A stretch of DNA of 64,000 nucleotides from contig NZ_RAHH01000009.1 in the NCBI RefSeq assembly GCF_003602095.1, positions 124,001 through 188,000 on the forward strand. Reading direction: 5' to 3'. Below the pieces are notes generated by a model. The model ran no database searches, was not told the DNA's origin, and worked only from the letters and a program-made list of their open reading frames with translations. The stretch is from Rahnella woolbedingensis. GTDB lineage: Bacteria; Pseudomonadota; Gammaproteobacteria; Enterobacterales; Enterobacteriaceae. A program made the translations under genes and the position numbers. Shown here piece after piece: positions 56,792 to 64,000 of this stretch (its first letter is position 1; each line of letters opens with the position of its first letter).

Positions 56792-57940
56792 ATGAGCTTT
56801 ATGTTGGCTTTACCTAAAATCAGCCTTCACGGTCAAGGCGCTATCGAAGATATGGTTGCGATGCTGGCAACCCATCAACACGGCAAAGCGCTTATCGTCA
56901 CCGACGGCCAGTTAGTCGAACTCGGCCTGCTCGATGGTTTATTCTCTGCACTCAAACAAGCCGGATTGCCCTACGCTCTCTACGGCGGCGTGGTGCCGAA
57001 TCCAACCTCAGCCCTTGTCGATGAAGGTTTTCGTCAGTACCAGGAAAATCACTGCGATTACCTGATCGCCTTCGGTGGCGGCAGCCCGATTGATACCGCT
57101 AAAGGCATCAAAATTCTGACCGCCAATCCGGGGCCGGTAACAAATTATTCCGGTGTCGGCAAAGTCACTAAACCGGGCGTCTTTCTGGTCGCGATCAATA
57201 CCACCGCAGGCACCGCCGCTGAACTCACCAGTAATGCGGTGATCATCGACAGCCAGCGTCATGTAAAAGAAGTGATCATTGATGCCAATCTGATCCCGGA
57301 TATTGCCGTCGACGATCCGTCGATCATGCTCAAGATCCCGGCAGATATTACCGCTGCAACCGGTATGGACGCCCTGACGCACGCTATTGAAGCCTATGTT
57401 TCTGTCGGCGCCCATCCACTGACGGATCCAACCGCGCTGGCTGCGATTTCCATGATCACCCAGTGGCTGCCAAAAGCCGTTGATCATGGCGATAACCTGG
57501 AAGCGCGCGAGAAAATGGCGCAGGGACAATATCTGGCAGGCATGGCATTTAACAGCGCCGGTCTGGGACTGGTTCATGCAATGGCGCATCAGCCGGGCGC
57601 GACACATAATTTGCCGCATGGCGTCTGTAATGCGATTTTGTTGCCGGTCGTCGAAGAGTTTAACCGCTCATCGGCCCCCCATCGTTTTGCCGATATCGCC
57701 CGCGCAATGGGCGTTCATACGCAAAGCATCAGCGAAACGCAGGCCAGCATCGCGGCGATTGACGCGATCCATAAATTATCCGCACGCGTGGGGATCCCTT
57801 CCGGTTTCAAAGAGCTGGGAATTAAAGAAGCCGATATCGAAGGATGGCTGGATAAAGCGCTGGCTGACCCGTGCGCGCCATGTAATCCGCGTACGGCAAC
57901 CCGCGAAGAAGTGCGCGAGCTGTATATGAAAGCGATGTGA
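56792..57940 (+). CDS. fucO: Lactaldehyde reductase (FucO-type iron alcohol dehydrogenase)
   Basis: Reduces L-lactaldehyde from rhamnose to L-1,2-propanediol with NADH under anaerobic conditions. It is a group III Fe-dependent alcohol dehydrogenase: GGGSPIDTAKGIKIL (NAD loop, about residue 97), metal ligands Asp and His in MDALTHAIEAYVS (about 196-200), His in GLVHAMAHQPGATHNLPHG (about 263-277). Length of 382 residues equals E. coli FucO. In E. coli this gene lies in the fucose locus; here it follows rhaBAD and so serves rhamnose. A good ribosome binding site (AGAGGGAA) precedes the ATG. Confidence 0.93.
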   Translation: MSFMLALPKISLHGQGAIEDMVAMLATHQHGKALIVTDGQLVELGLLDGLFSALKQAGLPYALYGGVVPNPTSALVDEGFRQYQENHCDYLIAFGGGSPIDTAKGIKILTANPGPVTNYSGVGKVTKPGVFLVAINTTAGTAAELTSNAVIIDSQRHVKEVIIDANLIPDIAVDDPSIMLKIPADITAATGMDALTHAIEAYVSVGAHPLTDPTALAAISMITQWLPKAVDHGDNLEAREKMAQGQYLAGMAFNSAGLGLVHAMAHQPGATHNLPHGVCNAILLPVVEEFNRSSAPHRFADIARAMGVHTQSISETQASIAAIDAIHKLSARVGIPSGFKELGIKEADIEGWLDKALADPCAPCNPRTATREEVRELYMKAM

Positions 57941-57993
57941 CTTTCTCGCCTCCGCCTTTGTGAAGGGAAAGAAGCCGGTGTAATTTCTTTACT

Positions 57994-58099
57994 TCTCCCC
58001 CTGCGAAGGGGGAGATTGGGAGGGGGTTTAGCTGGCAACTTCACGTTCAAAGCTGTCATTAATCCCCCACCCCAACTCTCCCCTTCGCAGGGGTGGGAG
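57994..58099. repeat. Long imperfect inverted repeat between fucO-type gene and rhaM
   Basis: Arm 1 (57994-58030) reads CTCCCCCTGCGAAGGGGGAG, then ATTGGGAGGGGGTTTA. Arm 2 (58059-58099) reads TTAATCCCCCACCCCAACT, then CTCCCCTTCGCAGGGGTGGG. Each arm is itself partly palindromic and the two arms are mutually complementary, with a 28-bp centre. It looks like a dispersed hairpin element rather than a gene part. Confidence 0.75.
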
Positions 58100-58118
58100 C
58101 AAACCAACAGGAGCAAAC

Positions 58119-58433
58119 ATGATCCGTAAATCCTTCGTCATGCAGGTCAATCCCGATGCGCACGCGGAATATCAGCGCCGCCATACACCCATCTGGCCGG
58201 AACTGGAAGAAACCCTGAAAGCTCACGGCGCGCACCACTACAGCATTTTTCTGGATGAAAAACGCAGTCTGCTGTTCGCTTATGTTGAGATCGAATCGGA
58301 AGAAAGATGGAACGCGGTGGCAAAAACGGAGATCTGCCAGAAATGGTGGAAGCATATGGCAGACGTGATGCCTGCCAATGCCGATAACAGTCCGGTAAGC
58401 AGTGAACTTAAACCGGTCTTTTACCTCGATTAA
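58119..58433 (+). CDS. rhaM: L-rhamnose mutarotase
   Basis: Interconverts alpha and beta anomers of L-rhamnose, feeding RhaA. The 104-residue protein starts [20 protein letters not shown], with [20 protein letters not shown] and the active-site region [19 protein letters not shown]. Length equals E. coli RhaM. It lies last in the rha cluster, separated from the fucO-type gene by the inverted repeat, and its 3' end overlaps the convergent ygiQ gene by 26 bp. Confidence 0.96.
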   Translation: MIRKSFVMQVNPDAHAEYQRRHTPIWPELEETLKAHGAHHYSIFLDEKRSLLFAYVEIESEERWNAVAKTEICQKWWKHMADVMPANADNSPVSSELKPVFYLD

Positions 58434-60600
58434 TCCGCTGCTGGCCGCCTTTTCCCTGCGCGGCGGGCTTTCCTCTTCCGGCAGATGGATTTTGCGCTTT
58501 TGACGCAGTAAAACGGGTGGTCGCCGGTTTGTCTTTCGCTGAACGCGACGGTGCAAACTTCGGATCAAAACCGTCCGGCGGCACCAGACAGTCCGGGCGA
58601 ATTCCGATCAGCCTACGCATTCCCATCGCCGTCAGTGCCTCGCGGATCACCGGCCAGTTCACCGGATCGTGATAGCGCAGCAGCGCTTTATGCAACCGCC
58701 GCTGACGATCGCCTTTCGGCACCACCACGTCTTCGCTTTTATAATCGACCTTGCTGAGCGGATTTTTCCCGCTGTAATACATCGTGGTCGCACTGGCGAG
58801 CGGTGACGGATAGAAGTTTTGCACCTGATCCAGACGGAAACGGTTTTTCTTCAACCACAGCGCCAGATTGATCATATCTTCGGTGCGCGTGCCAGGGTGC
58901 GCGGAGATGAAATACGGGATCAGATACTGCTCTTTTCCGGCCTGTTTTGAGTAGCTGTCGAACAGTTCTTTGAACCGGTAATAACTGCTCATGCCCGGTT
59001 TCATCATTTTCGACAACGGACCGGTTTCGGTATGTTCCGGCGCGATTTTCAGATAACCGCCAACGTGATGCTCGGCCAGCTCTTTGATATAACGCGGATC
59101 TTCTACCGCCAAGTCATACCGCACGCCCGAAGCGATCAGGATTTTCTTGATGCCTTTTAGGCTGCGCGTGCGGCGGTAAAGATTGATCGTCGGCTCATGA
59201 TTAGTGTCCATGTGCGTACAGATTTCCGGATACACGCAGGATGCGCGGCGACAGCTTTGCTCCGCTTTTGGCGACTGACAGCGCAGCATATACATGTTAG
59301 CAGTCGGCCCCCCGAGATCGGAAATCACACCGGTGAATCCCGGCACGCTGTCGCGGATCTCTTCGATTTCCCGTACGATCGACTCTTCCGAACGGCTCTG
59401 AATGATCCGCCCTTCATGCTCGGTGATCGAACAGAACGCACATCCGCCGTAACAGCCACGCATGATATTGATCGAGAAACGGATCATGTCATACGCCGGA
59501 ATAGTCGCTTTGCCATAGGACGGATGCGGTACGCGCTGGAATGGCAGGCCAAAAACCTCGTCCATCTCTTCAGTCGATAACGGGATCGCCGGTGGATTGA
59601 TCCAGACATAGCGATCACCATGCTTTTGCATCAGCGCACGCGCACAGCCGGGATTGGTTTCGTGATGCAAAATACGCGAGGTATGGGCGTACAGCACTTT
59701 GTCGCCTTTCACTTTTTCAAATGACGGCAGCAGGACGTACGTTTTTTCCCACGGCTTAAGCTTTGGCGCACGCACTGTTACCGGCTGCGGAGCGTCCGGT
59801 GCTGGCAACTCGCCTTCTGAACACGGCAAATCTTCGCCATAGGGATTCATAATTGGCTCAATGCGGCCCGGCTTATCCAGGCGCGTGGAATCGACACCAC
59901 TCCAGCCTGTCAGCGCCGTTTTACGCATGACTGCGGTATTGCGCACGTCGTGAATATCCGTAATAGATTCGCCCGCCGCCAGACGGTGCGCCACTTCTAC
60001 CAGCGGCCTTTCACCGTTGCCGTAAATCAGCATATCAGCCTTGGAATCCACCAGCACCGAACGGCGCACGGTATCGGACCAGTAATCGTAATGCGCGATA
60101 CGCCGCAGACTGGCTTCGATCCCGCCAAGCACAACCGGCACATCGCTGAAGGCCTCCTTGCAGCGCTGGGTATAAACCAGCGTCGCGCGATCCGGACGTT
60201 TTCCGCCAACGTTGCCCGGCGTATAGGCATCGTCATGACGCAGTTTACGGTCAGCGGTATAACGGTTGATCATCGAATCCATATTGCCGGCGGTCACGCC
60301 ATAAAACAGATTCGGTTTGCCCAACCGCATGAAATCGTCTTTGTTAGTCCAGTCCGGCTGCGCGATGATCCCGACACGAAACCCCTGCGCTTCCAGCATT
60401 CGCCCGATGATCGCCATACCGAAACTCGGATGGTCAACATACGCATCGCCAGTCACTACGATCACATCACAGCTGTCCCAGCCCAGTTCATCCATTTCCG
60501 CCCGGCTCATCGGGAAAAACGGCGCAGTGCCGTAACATTCGGCCCAGTAACGCGGGTAAGAAAACAGGGTGCGATCGGGTTGGATCAGGCTGATTGGCAT
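58408..60600 (-). CDS. ygiQ: YgiQ family radical SAM protein
   Basis: A radical S-adenosylmethionine protein of unknown reaction. The CxxxCxxC iron-sulfur motif is in [20 protein letters not shown] near residue 375. An N-terminal region with [20 protein letters not shown] and [20 protein letters not shown] is the UPF0313/YgiQ signature. The basic C-terminal tail of about 60 residues is low-complexity. The ATG at 60600 gives 730 residues; a TTG eight codons upstream is less likely. It is unrelated to rhamnose metabolism as far as known and lies opposite to rhaM. Confidence 0.92.
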   Translation of the reverse strand: MPISLIQPDRTLFSYPRYWAECYGTAPFFPMSRAEMDELGWDSCDVIVVTGDAYVDHPSFGMAIIGRMLEAQGFRVGIIAQPDWTNKDDFMRLGKPNLFYGVTAGNMDSMINRYTADRKLRHDDAYTPGNVGGKRPDRATLVYTQRCKEAFSDVPVVLGGIEASLRRIAHYDYWSDTVRRSVLVDSKADMLIYGNGERPLVEVAHRLAAGESITDIHDVRNTAVMRKTALTGWSGVDSTRLDKPGRIEPIMNPYGEDLPCSEGELPAPDAPQPVTVRAPKLKPWEKTYVLLPSFEKVKGDKVLYAHTSRILHHETNPGCARALMQKHGDRYVWINPPAIPLSTEEMDEVFGLPFQRVPHPSYGKATIPAYDMIRFSINIMRGCYGGCAFCSITEHEGRIIQSRSEESIVREIEEIRDSVPGFTGVISDLGGPTANMYMLRCQSPKAEQSCRRASCVYPEICTHMDTNHEPTINLYRRTRSLKGIKKILIASGVRYDLAVEDPRYIKELAEHHVGGYLKIAPEHTETGPLSKMMKPGMSSYYRFKELFDSYSKQAGKEQYLIPYFISAHPGTRTEDMINLALWLKKNRFRLDQVQNFYPSPLASATTMYYSGKNPLSKVDYKSEDVVVPKGDRQRRLHKALLRYHDPVNWPVIREALTAMGMRRLIGIRPDCLVPPDGFDPKFAPSRSAKDKPATTRFTASKAQNPSAGRGKPAAQGKGGQQRINRGKRPV

Positions 60601-60713
60601 AAAGAGGTTCTTCGTCGGCGGCAAATAATTGGCCGCAAATTATACGGGTGGGAATTAAGCTGGGGGCGGACAAATGACCAAAACTTGTTTTAGATCAATT
60701 TTGCTGTTTGCAA

Positions 60714-60747
60714 TAAAAAGGCCCACCGGTTTCCCGGCAGACCTTTT
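60714..60747 (-). terminator. Terminator after the dihydroxyacetone kinase gene
   Basis: On the minus strand AAAAGG..CCGG and CCGG..CCTTTTT form a stem with one internal mismatch region and a GAAA loop. It ends in TTTTTATTG and lies 20 bp after the dhaK stop. Confidence 0.75.
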
Positions 60748-60765
60748 CGTTGACTACGGAATGAC

Positions 60766-62418
60766 TTATTTCTTCGCCAGCGCTTCAAACACTTTTTCGA
60801 CTGCGACGGCACCCGGATCTTTGATCCCTTTCAGGCTGTCGCTGCTGAGATAGGATGAGCGCCCGGCATTGGCTTTCTTCATGCTGGCCGTATCTTTGGC
60901 GCCTTTAGCAGCGGCTTTCGCTGCACCTTTCAGCGCATCTTTCTTACCTAAGGCCTCCAGCGCAGGCTGAAGTGCGTCGATCATCGTGCGATCGCCGAGA
61001 TCGGCACCACCGTAATGCTTCATGCGCTCCAGACCAAACAACAGTGCTTTCGGTAATTTCTCGCCTTCGGCGAATTTCTTACCAGCAGCCGTTAAGAAGA
61101 TCGACATCAGCACGCCGCTCGATCCCCCCATCACGGTCGCCAGACGATCGCCCACCACGCCGAGCAGATCCGCAACATTGTTCAGCGGCAGCTTTTTGCC
61201 CTTGTTCTGCTTCTGAATGTCGCGCGCGCCGGTCGCAAATGTCGAACCGGTATCGCCGTCACCCACTTTGGCATCGAGTTTGTTCAGCTCATCTTCCAGA
61301 CCGGAAAGTGTCTGCGTGATCGTTTCGACGATCTTCCCGACTTCAGCGTTTGACGACGCTTTCACGGATTTTTTATCGCTGATGGCTTTCCCTTTTTTGG
61401 TCGCCAGTTTTTCCAGCTTAACCAGCGGATGCCAGCCGGCGGCTTCTACTTCAGCCAGCAGCGCCTCCTCAATTCCGCCCTTCAGCGCGATCACAGAAAG
61501 CGAAAATCCTTTCATATCCAGCGCACTGACCAGCGATGCCGGGCCGATGAGATAACGCACCGAACTGCCCAGTGCCGAATGCACGACTTCTTTGGCGATC
61601 TGGTTCATCTCAAGCGGTGATACGCCGCCGAGGTTGTTGATCAGCACGGCCAGCTTGTCGCTCTTTTTCACGTGTTGCTGGAGCTTTTCGACCAGCGTAT
61701 CCACCACTTTTTTACTGTTCTGGGTTTTCATCGTCGAGACGCCCGGCTCGCCGTGAATACCCAAGCCCAGTTCAACATGACCCGATTCGATACGCTGTTC
61801 ATCTTCATCTTCGCCGCCGCCCGGCAGGCTGCATCCTGCTGCTGCCACACCGATGCTGGCGGTGGCATCAATTGCCTGCTGCGCGATTTTGGTGACGTCT
61901 TTGAGGGATTTCCCCTGCTCTGCGGCATAACCGGCAATTTTATGCACCAGCACAGTACCCGCGATACCGCGTGGCTGCTTGTTATCCGGCAGGGAAATAT
62001 CGTCCGACACCATCACCAGCTCAACGTCATAGCCCATGCCTTTGGCTTTCTCGGCAGCCAGACCAAAGTTCAGGCGGTCGCCGGTGTAGTTTTTCACGAT
62101 CAGCAGACAGCCCGCTTTACCGGTGACCGCCACAATTGCATTGAGCACCGCATCCACGCTCGGTGAGGCAAATACTTCGCCGCACACCGCCGCGGTGAGC
62201 ATGCCCTTTCCGACAAAACCAACGTGCGCCGGTTCGTGACCGGAGCCACCGCCGGAAATCAGGGCAACTTTTTTCTTATCCCAGTCGCGGCGTACCACCA
62301 CGCGGATAGCCGGATCGACGTCCAGTTTTGCCAGATTTTTATAGGGAGAGGTCAGGATCACCCCTTCGATAACATCGTTAATCAGAGACTTACGGTCATT
62401 CATAAAGAATTTAGACAT
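60766..62418 (-). CDS. dhaK: ATP-dependent dihydroxyacetone kinase (single-chain DhaK-DhaL)
   Basis: Phosphorylates dihydroxyacetone to DHAP with ATP. The N-terminal DAK1 domain (about residues 7-330) binds DHA covalently through the His in LGLGIHGEPGVS near residue 218 and has ALISGGGSGHEPAHVGFVG. The C-terminal DAK2 domain (about 360-550) has the Mg-ATP motif LDAKVGDGDTGSTFATG. The 550 residues match the Citrobacter freundii type (552), not the three-part PTS-linked E. coli DhaKLM. AAAGG precedes the ATG. It lies alone, flanked by an ERIC element and ygiQ; its product DHAP is also a rhamnose product. Confidence 0.93.
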   Translation of the reverse strand: MSKFFMNDRKSLINDVIEGVILTSPYKNLAKLDVDPAIRVVVRRDWDKKKVALISGGGSGHEPAHVGFVGKGMLTAAVCGEVFASPSVDAVLNAIVAVTGKAGCLLIVKNYTGDRLNFGLAAEKAKGMGYDVELVMVSDDISLPDNKQPRGIAGTVLVHKIAGYAAEQGKSLKDVTKIAQQAIDATASIGVAAAGCSLPGGGEDEDEQRIESGHVELGLGIHGEPGVSTMKTQNSKKVVDTLVEKLQQHVKKSDKLAVLINNLGGVSPLEMNQIAKEVVHSALGSSVRYLIGPASLVSALDMKGFSLSVIALKGGIEEALLAEVEAAGWHPLVKLEKLATKKGKAISDKKSVKASSNAEVGKIVETITQTLSGLEDELNKLDAKVGDGDTGSTFATGARDIQKQNKGKKLPLNNVADLLGVVGDRLATVMGGSSGVLMSIFLTAAGKKFAEGEKLPKALLFGLERMKHYGGADLGDRTMIDALQPALEALGKKDALKGAAKAAAKGAKDTASMKKANAGRSSYLSSDSLKGIKDPGAVAVEKVFEALAKK

Positions 62419-62578
62419 GCCGGACCTTTCCTTTTAACTGTTTTCCAGGTGTTGTGAGGCAGCAAAAACATACCTCTGCGTAATGCAGGTATCTGAAAAC
62501 ATAGCACAGGACAAAAATCAGGAAGGAGACGAGAAAGGCGGTTTCCCGCCTTTTAGCGATAAAGGCATCACTGAAATA

Positions 62579-62776
62579 CCTAAACCATTCGGGTTGCATC
62601 AAGGCGGCAACTGAATGAATCCCCGGGAGCTTACATAAGTAAGTGACCGGGGTGAATGACCAATCTGCAGGGAGCAGATTGGAACGCTGCTTGCAGCGGC
62701 TCCTTCAGGAGCGAGGTCCATGGATGGGCCGAGTAACGCAGCCAACGCAGAGGCAGCCTGAAGGGTGTCGGGTAAT
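62579..62776. repeat. ERIC element (long form with internal insertion)
   Basis: The 5' part ATTCGGGTTGCATCAAGGCG and the core CCCCGGGAGCTTACATAAG, TAAGTGACCGGGGTGA match the ERIC consensus. The end part AACGCAGCCAACGCAGAGGC then GCCTGAAGGGTGTCGGGTA closes it. Between them lies about 75 bp extra with two nested hairpins (CCAATCTGC..GCAGATTGG and CGCTGC..GCAGCG). Total about 195 bp, consistent with the known inserted ERIC form. It abuts the serine dehydratase stop. The rest of 62419-62578 is dhaK promoter region. Confidence 0.85.
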
Positions 62777-64000
62777 CAGTTGCAGGCAATAACCTTAATT
62801 GCCAGGCCGCCCGTGGAGGTTTCACGGTATTTCGAGTTCATGTCTTTGCCGGTTTCGTACATGGTTTCGATAACTTTATCGAGACACACGCGCGGCTCGC
62901 TGGTACGGCGCAGCGCCATACGTGAAGCATTCACCGCTTTCACCGCTGAAATGGCATTTCGCTCGATGCATGGCACCTGAACCTGTCCGGCCAGCGGGTC
63001 ACACGTCAGCCCGAGGTGATGTTCCATCGCAATTTCTGCCGCCATAAAGACCTGCGCGGTGCTGCCACCCAGCAGTTCAGTCAGACCGGCTGCCGCCATA
63101 GAACACGCCACGCCCACCTCACCCTGACAACCGACTTCTGCACCGGAAATCGAGGCGTTCATTTTGAACAAAATGCCGACGGCGCCGGACGCCAGGAAGA
63201 AACGGCTGTAAGAATCCGGGCTTATCGGACGGATAAACTGATCGTAGTACGTCAGAACCGCAGGAATGATGCCGCATGCGCCGTTGGTCGGTGCCGTCAC
63301 AACCCGTCCGCCTGCCGCATTTTCTTCATTGACCGCCATGGCGTACATATTAATCCAGTCCACGACGCCCATCGGATCGACGTTGTTTTTATCCTGTGTG
63401 ACCAGAATACGGCGCAGTGCTGCCGCGCGACGGTTGATTTTCATCGGTCCCGGCAACAGCCCTTCGGTATTGATACCGCGCGTAATGCCTTCGCTCATCA
63501 CATTCCAGATAGCCGCAAAGTGATCGCTGATTTCGGTACGGGTATGGTCCGCCAGCTCGTTTTGCAGCATGAGAGCCGACAATGAAAGCCCGGTATCAGT
63601 ACAGTGTTTTTGCAAATCACTGGCTGAACGGAACGGGTACGGACGCACCACCGGGTTTTCGTCCTGCATGCCAAACTTGCTGGCTTCGACAATAAAGCCG
63701 CCGCCAATGGAATAGTAGGTTTGCGTGTACAGCAGCTCGTCGCCGTTGAATGCGCTGAGGGTCATGCCGTTTTCGTGCAGCGGAAGATTATTAAAATGGA
63801 AATTCATGCCGGAACCAGCCGGGAAATCCACCTCCTTCACGCCCTTGCCCAGCATCAGTCGCCCGGATGTTTCCACCTGGCGGATAAACGCCGGGATCGC
63901 ATCGATATCCACATCATCCGGCATATTGCCCGCCAGCCCCATAATAATCGCCAGATCAGTGTGGTGGCCTTTACCGGTTAACGATAAAGATCCGTAGACA
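62776..64000 (-). CDS. sdaB: L-serine dehydratase (ammonia-lyase), 5' end outside window
   Basis: Deaminates L-serine to pyruvate and ammonia with an oxygen-labile [4Fe-4S] cluster. About 408 residues are visible of a usual 455; the frame continues past base 64000 with VYGSLSLTGKGHHTDLAIIM. Cluster cysteines are in GACGIIPAV, GAEVGCQGEVGVACSM and GLTCDPLAGQVQVPCIERNA. Several stretches (GRLML, DLQKHCTDTGLSLS, SEPRVCLDKV) are closer to my memory of E. coli SdaB than SdaA, so the symbol is tentative. An internal ATG at 63942 is not the real start. Confidence 0.93.
   Translation of the reverse strand, partial: VYGSLSLTGKGHHTDLAIIMGLAGNMPDDVDIDAIPAFIRQVETSGRLMLGKGVKEVDFPAGSGMNFHFNNLPLHENGMTLSAFNGDELLYTQTYYSIGGGFIVEASKFGMQDENPVVRPYPFRSASDLQKHCTDTGLSLSALMLQNELADHTRTEISDHFAAIWNVMSEGITRGINTEGLLPGPMKINRRAAALRRILVTQDKNNVDPMGVVDWINMYAMAVNEENAAGGRVVTAPTNGACGIIPAVLTYYDQFIRPISPDSYSRFFLASGAVGILFKMNASISGAEVGCQGEVGVACSMAAAGLTELLGGSTAQVFMAAEIAMEHHLGLTCDPLAGQVQVPCIERNAISAVKAVNASRMALRRTSEPRVCLDKVIETMYETGKDMNSKYRETSTGGLAIKVIACN

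Noticed and set aside
58408-58433. Overlap of rhaM and ygiQ as a possible annotation error
   Set aside because: Both C-termini agree with their families in length and sequence; a 26-bp convergent overlap is plausible.

Overview
The window is a chromosomal segment of a gamma-proteobacterium of the order Enterobacterales. Protein sequences are close to Escherichia coli homologues throughout. The gene order from mog to rsmC mirrors, in reverse, the E. coli block that runs across its 0/100-minute map point. ERIC repeats and an rcsA gene agree with this. The lineage-specific insertions and the adjacent rhamnose locus suggest a Yersiniaceae-type genome (Rahnella/Ewingella/Serratia-like); the genus is inference. 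No prophage, insertion sequence, plasmid function, rRNA or CRISPR array was seen.

Layout. 1-9.2 kb: mog (cut by the window edge), talB, yaaJ, yaaA and the threonine operon thrLABC with its attenuator. 9.3-16.6 kb: lasT, a yjjY-like micro-ORF, arcA, creA, rob, gpmB, yjjX, trpR (with a trp operator) and slt. 16.6-25.1 kb: a lineage-specific stretch with a P-type ATPase gene reduced to its two ends, rcsA, the conserved ettA, a LysR/alcohol-dehydrogenase divergent pair, and a DUF2950/DUF3300 envelope pair. 25.4-31.5 kb: nadR, radA, serB, smp and the HipA-like yjjJ. 31.6-36.3 kb: the deoCABD nucleoside catabolism operon behind a CRP/CytR-type promoter, with a strong terminator between deoB and deoD. 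36.4-44.7 kb: yjjV, yjjU, ytjA, osmY, prfC, a decayed hipBA module at the place where E. coli has yjjG, then rimI, holD and rsmC. 44.7-49 kb: an aldo/keto reductase with a divergent LysR gene, two tRNA-Leu(CAG) genes, a small membrane protein and a diguanylate cyclase. 49.4-58.4 kb: a complete L-rhamnose regulon (rhaT, rhaR, rhaS, rhaBAD, a fucO-type lactaldehyde reductase, rhaM). 58.4-64 kb: ygiQ, a single-chain dihydroxyacetone kinase and an L-serine dehydratase cut by the window end.

How the parts work together. RhaT imports rhamnose; RhaM, RhaA, RhaB and RhaD convert it to dihydroxyacetone phosphate and L-lactaldehyde, and the FucO-type enzyme reduces the lactaldehyde. RhaS/RhaR and CRP control it. 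The rhaT and rhaB promoters share one exact architecture: CRP site, 3 bp, 51-bp inverted RhaS-type site, 19 bp, TACACT. The deo operon turns deoxyribonucleosides into base, glyceraldehyde-3-phosphate and acetaldehyde under CRP/CytR-type control.

Most of the window is conserved core genome, and I do not see a complete unknown multi-gene system. The less ordinary signals are the matched rha promoters, the hipB homopolymer frameshift, the ATPase relic beside rcsA, the conserved yjjY-like micro-ORF, the 16-bp tandem array at the rhaA stop codon, the deoB-deoD terminator, the acceptor-stem mismatch in one tRNA-Leu, and the His-rich, Q/N-rich DUF3300 protein. Start codons were often moved inward from the longest ORF where family length or a ribosome binding site supported this.
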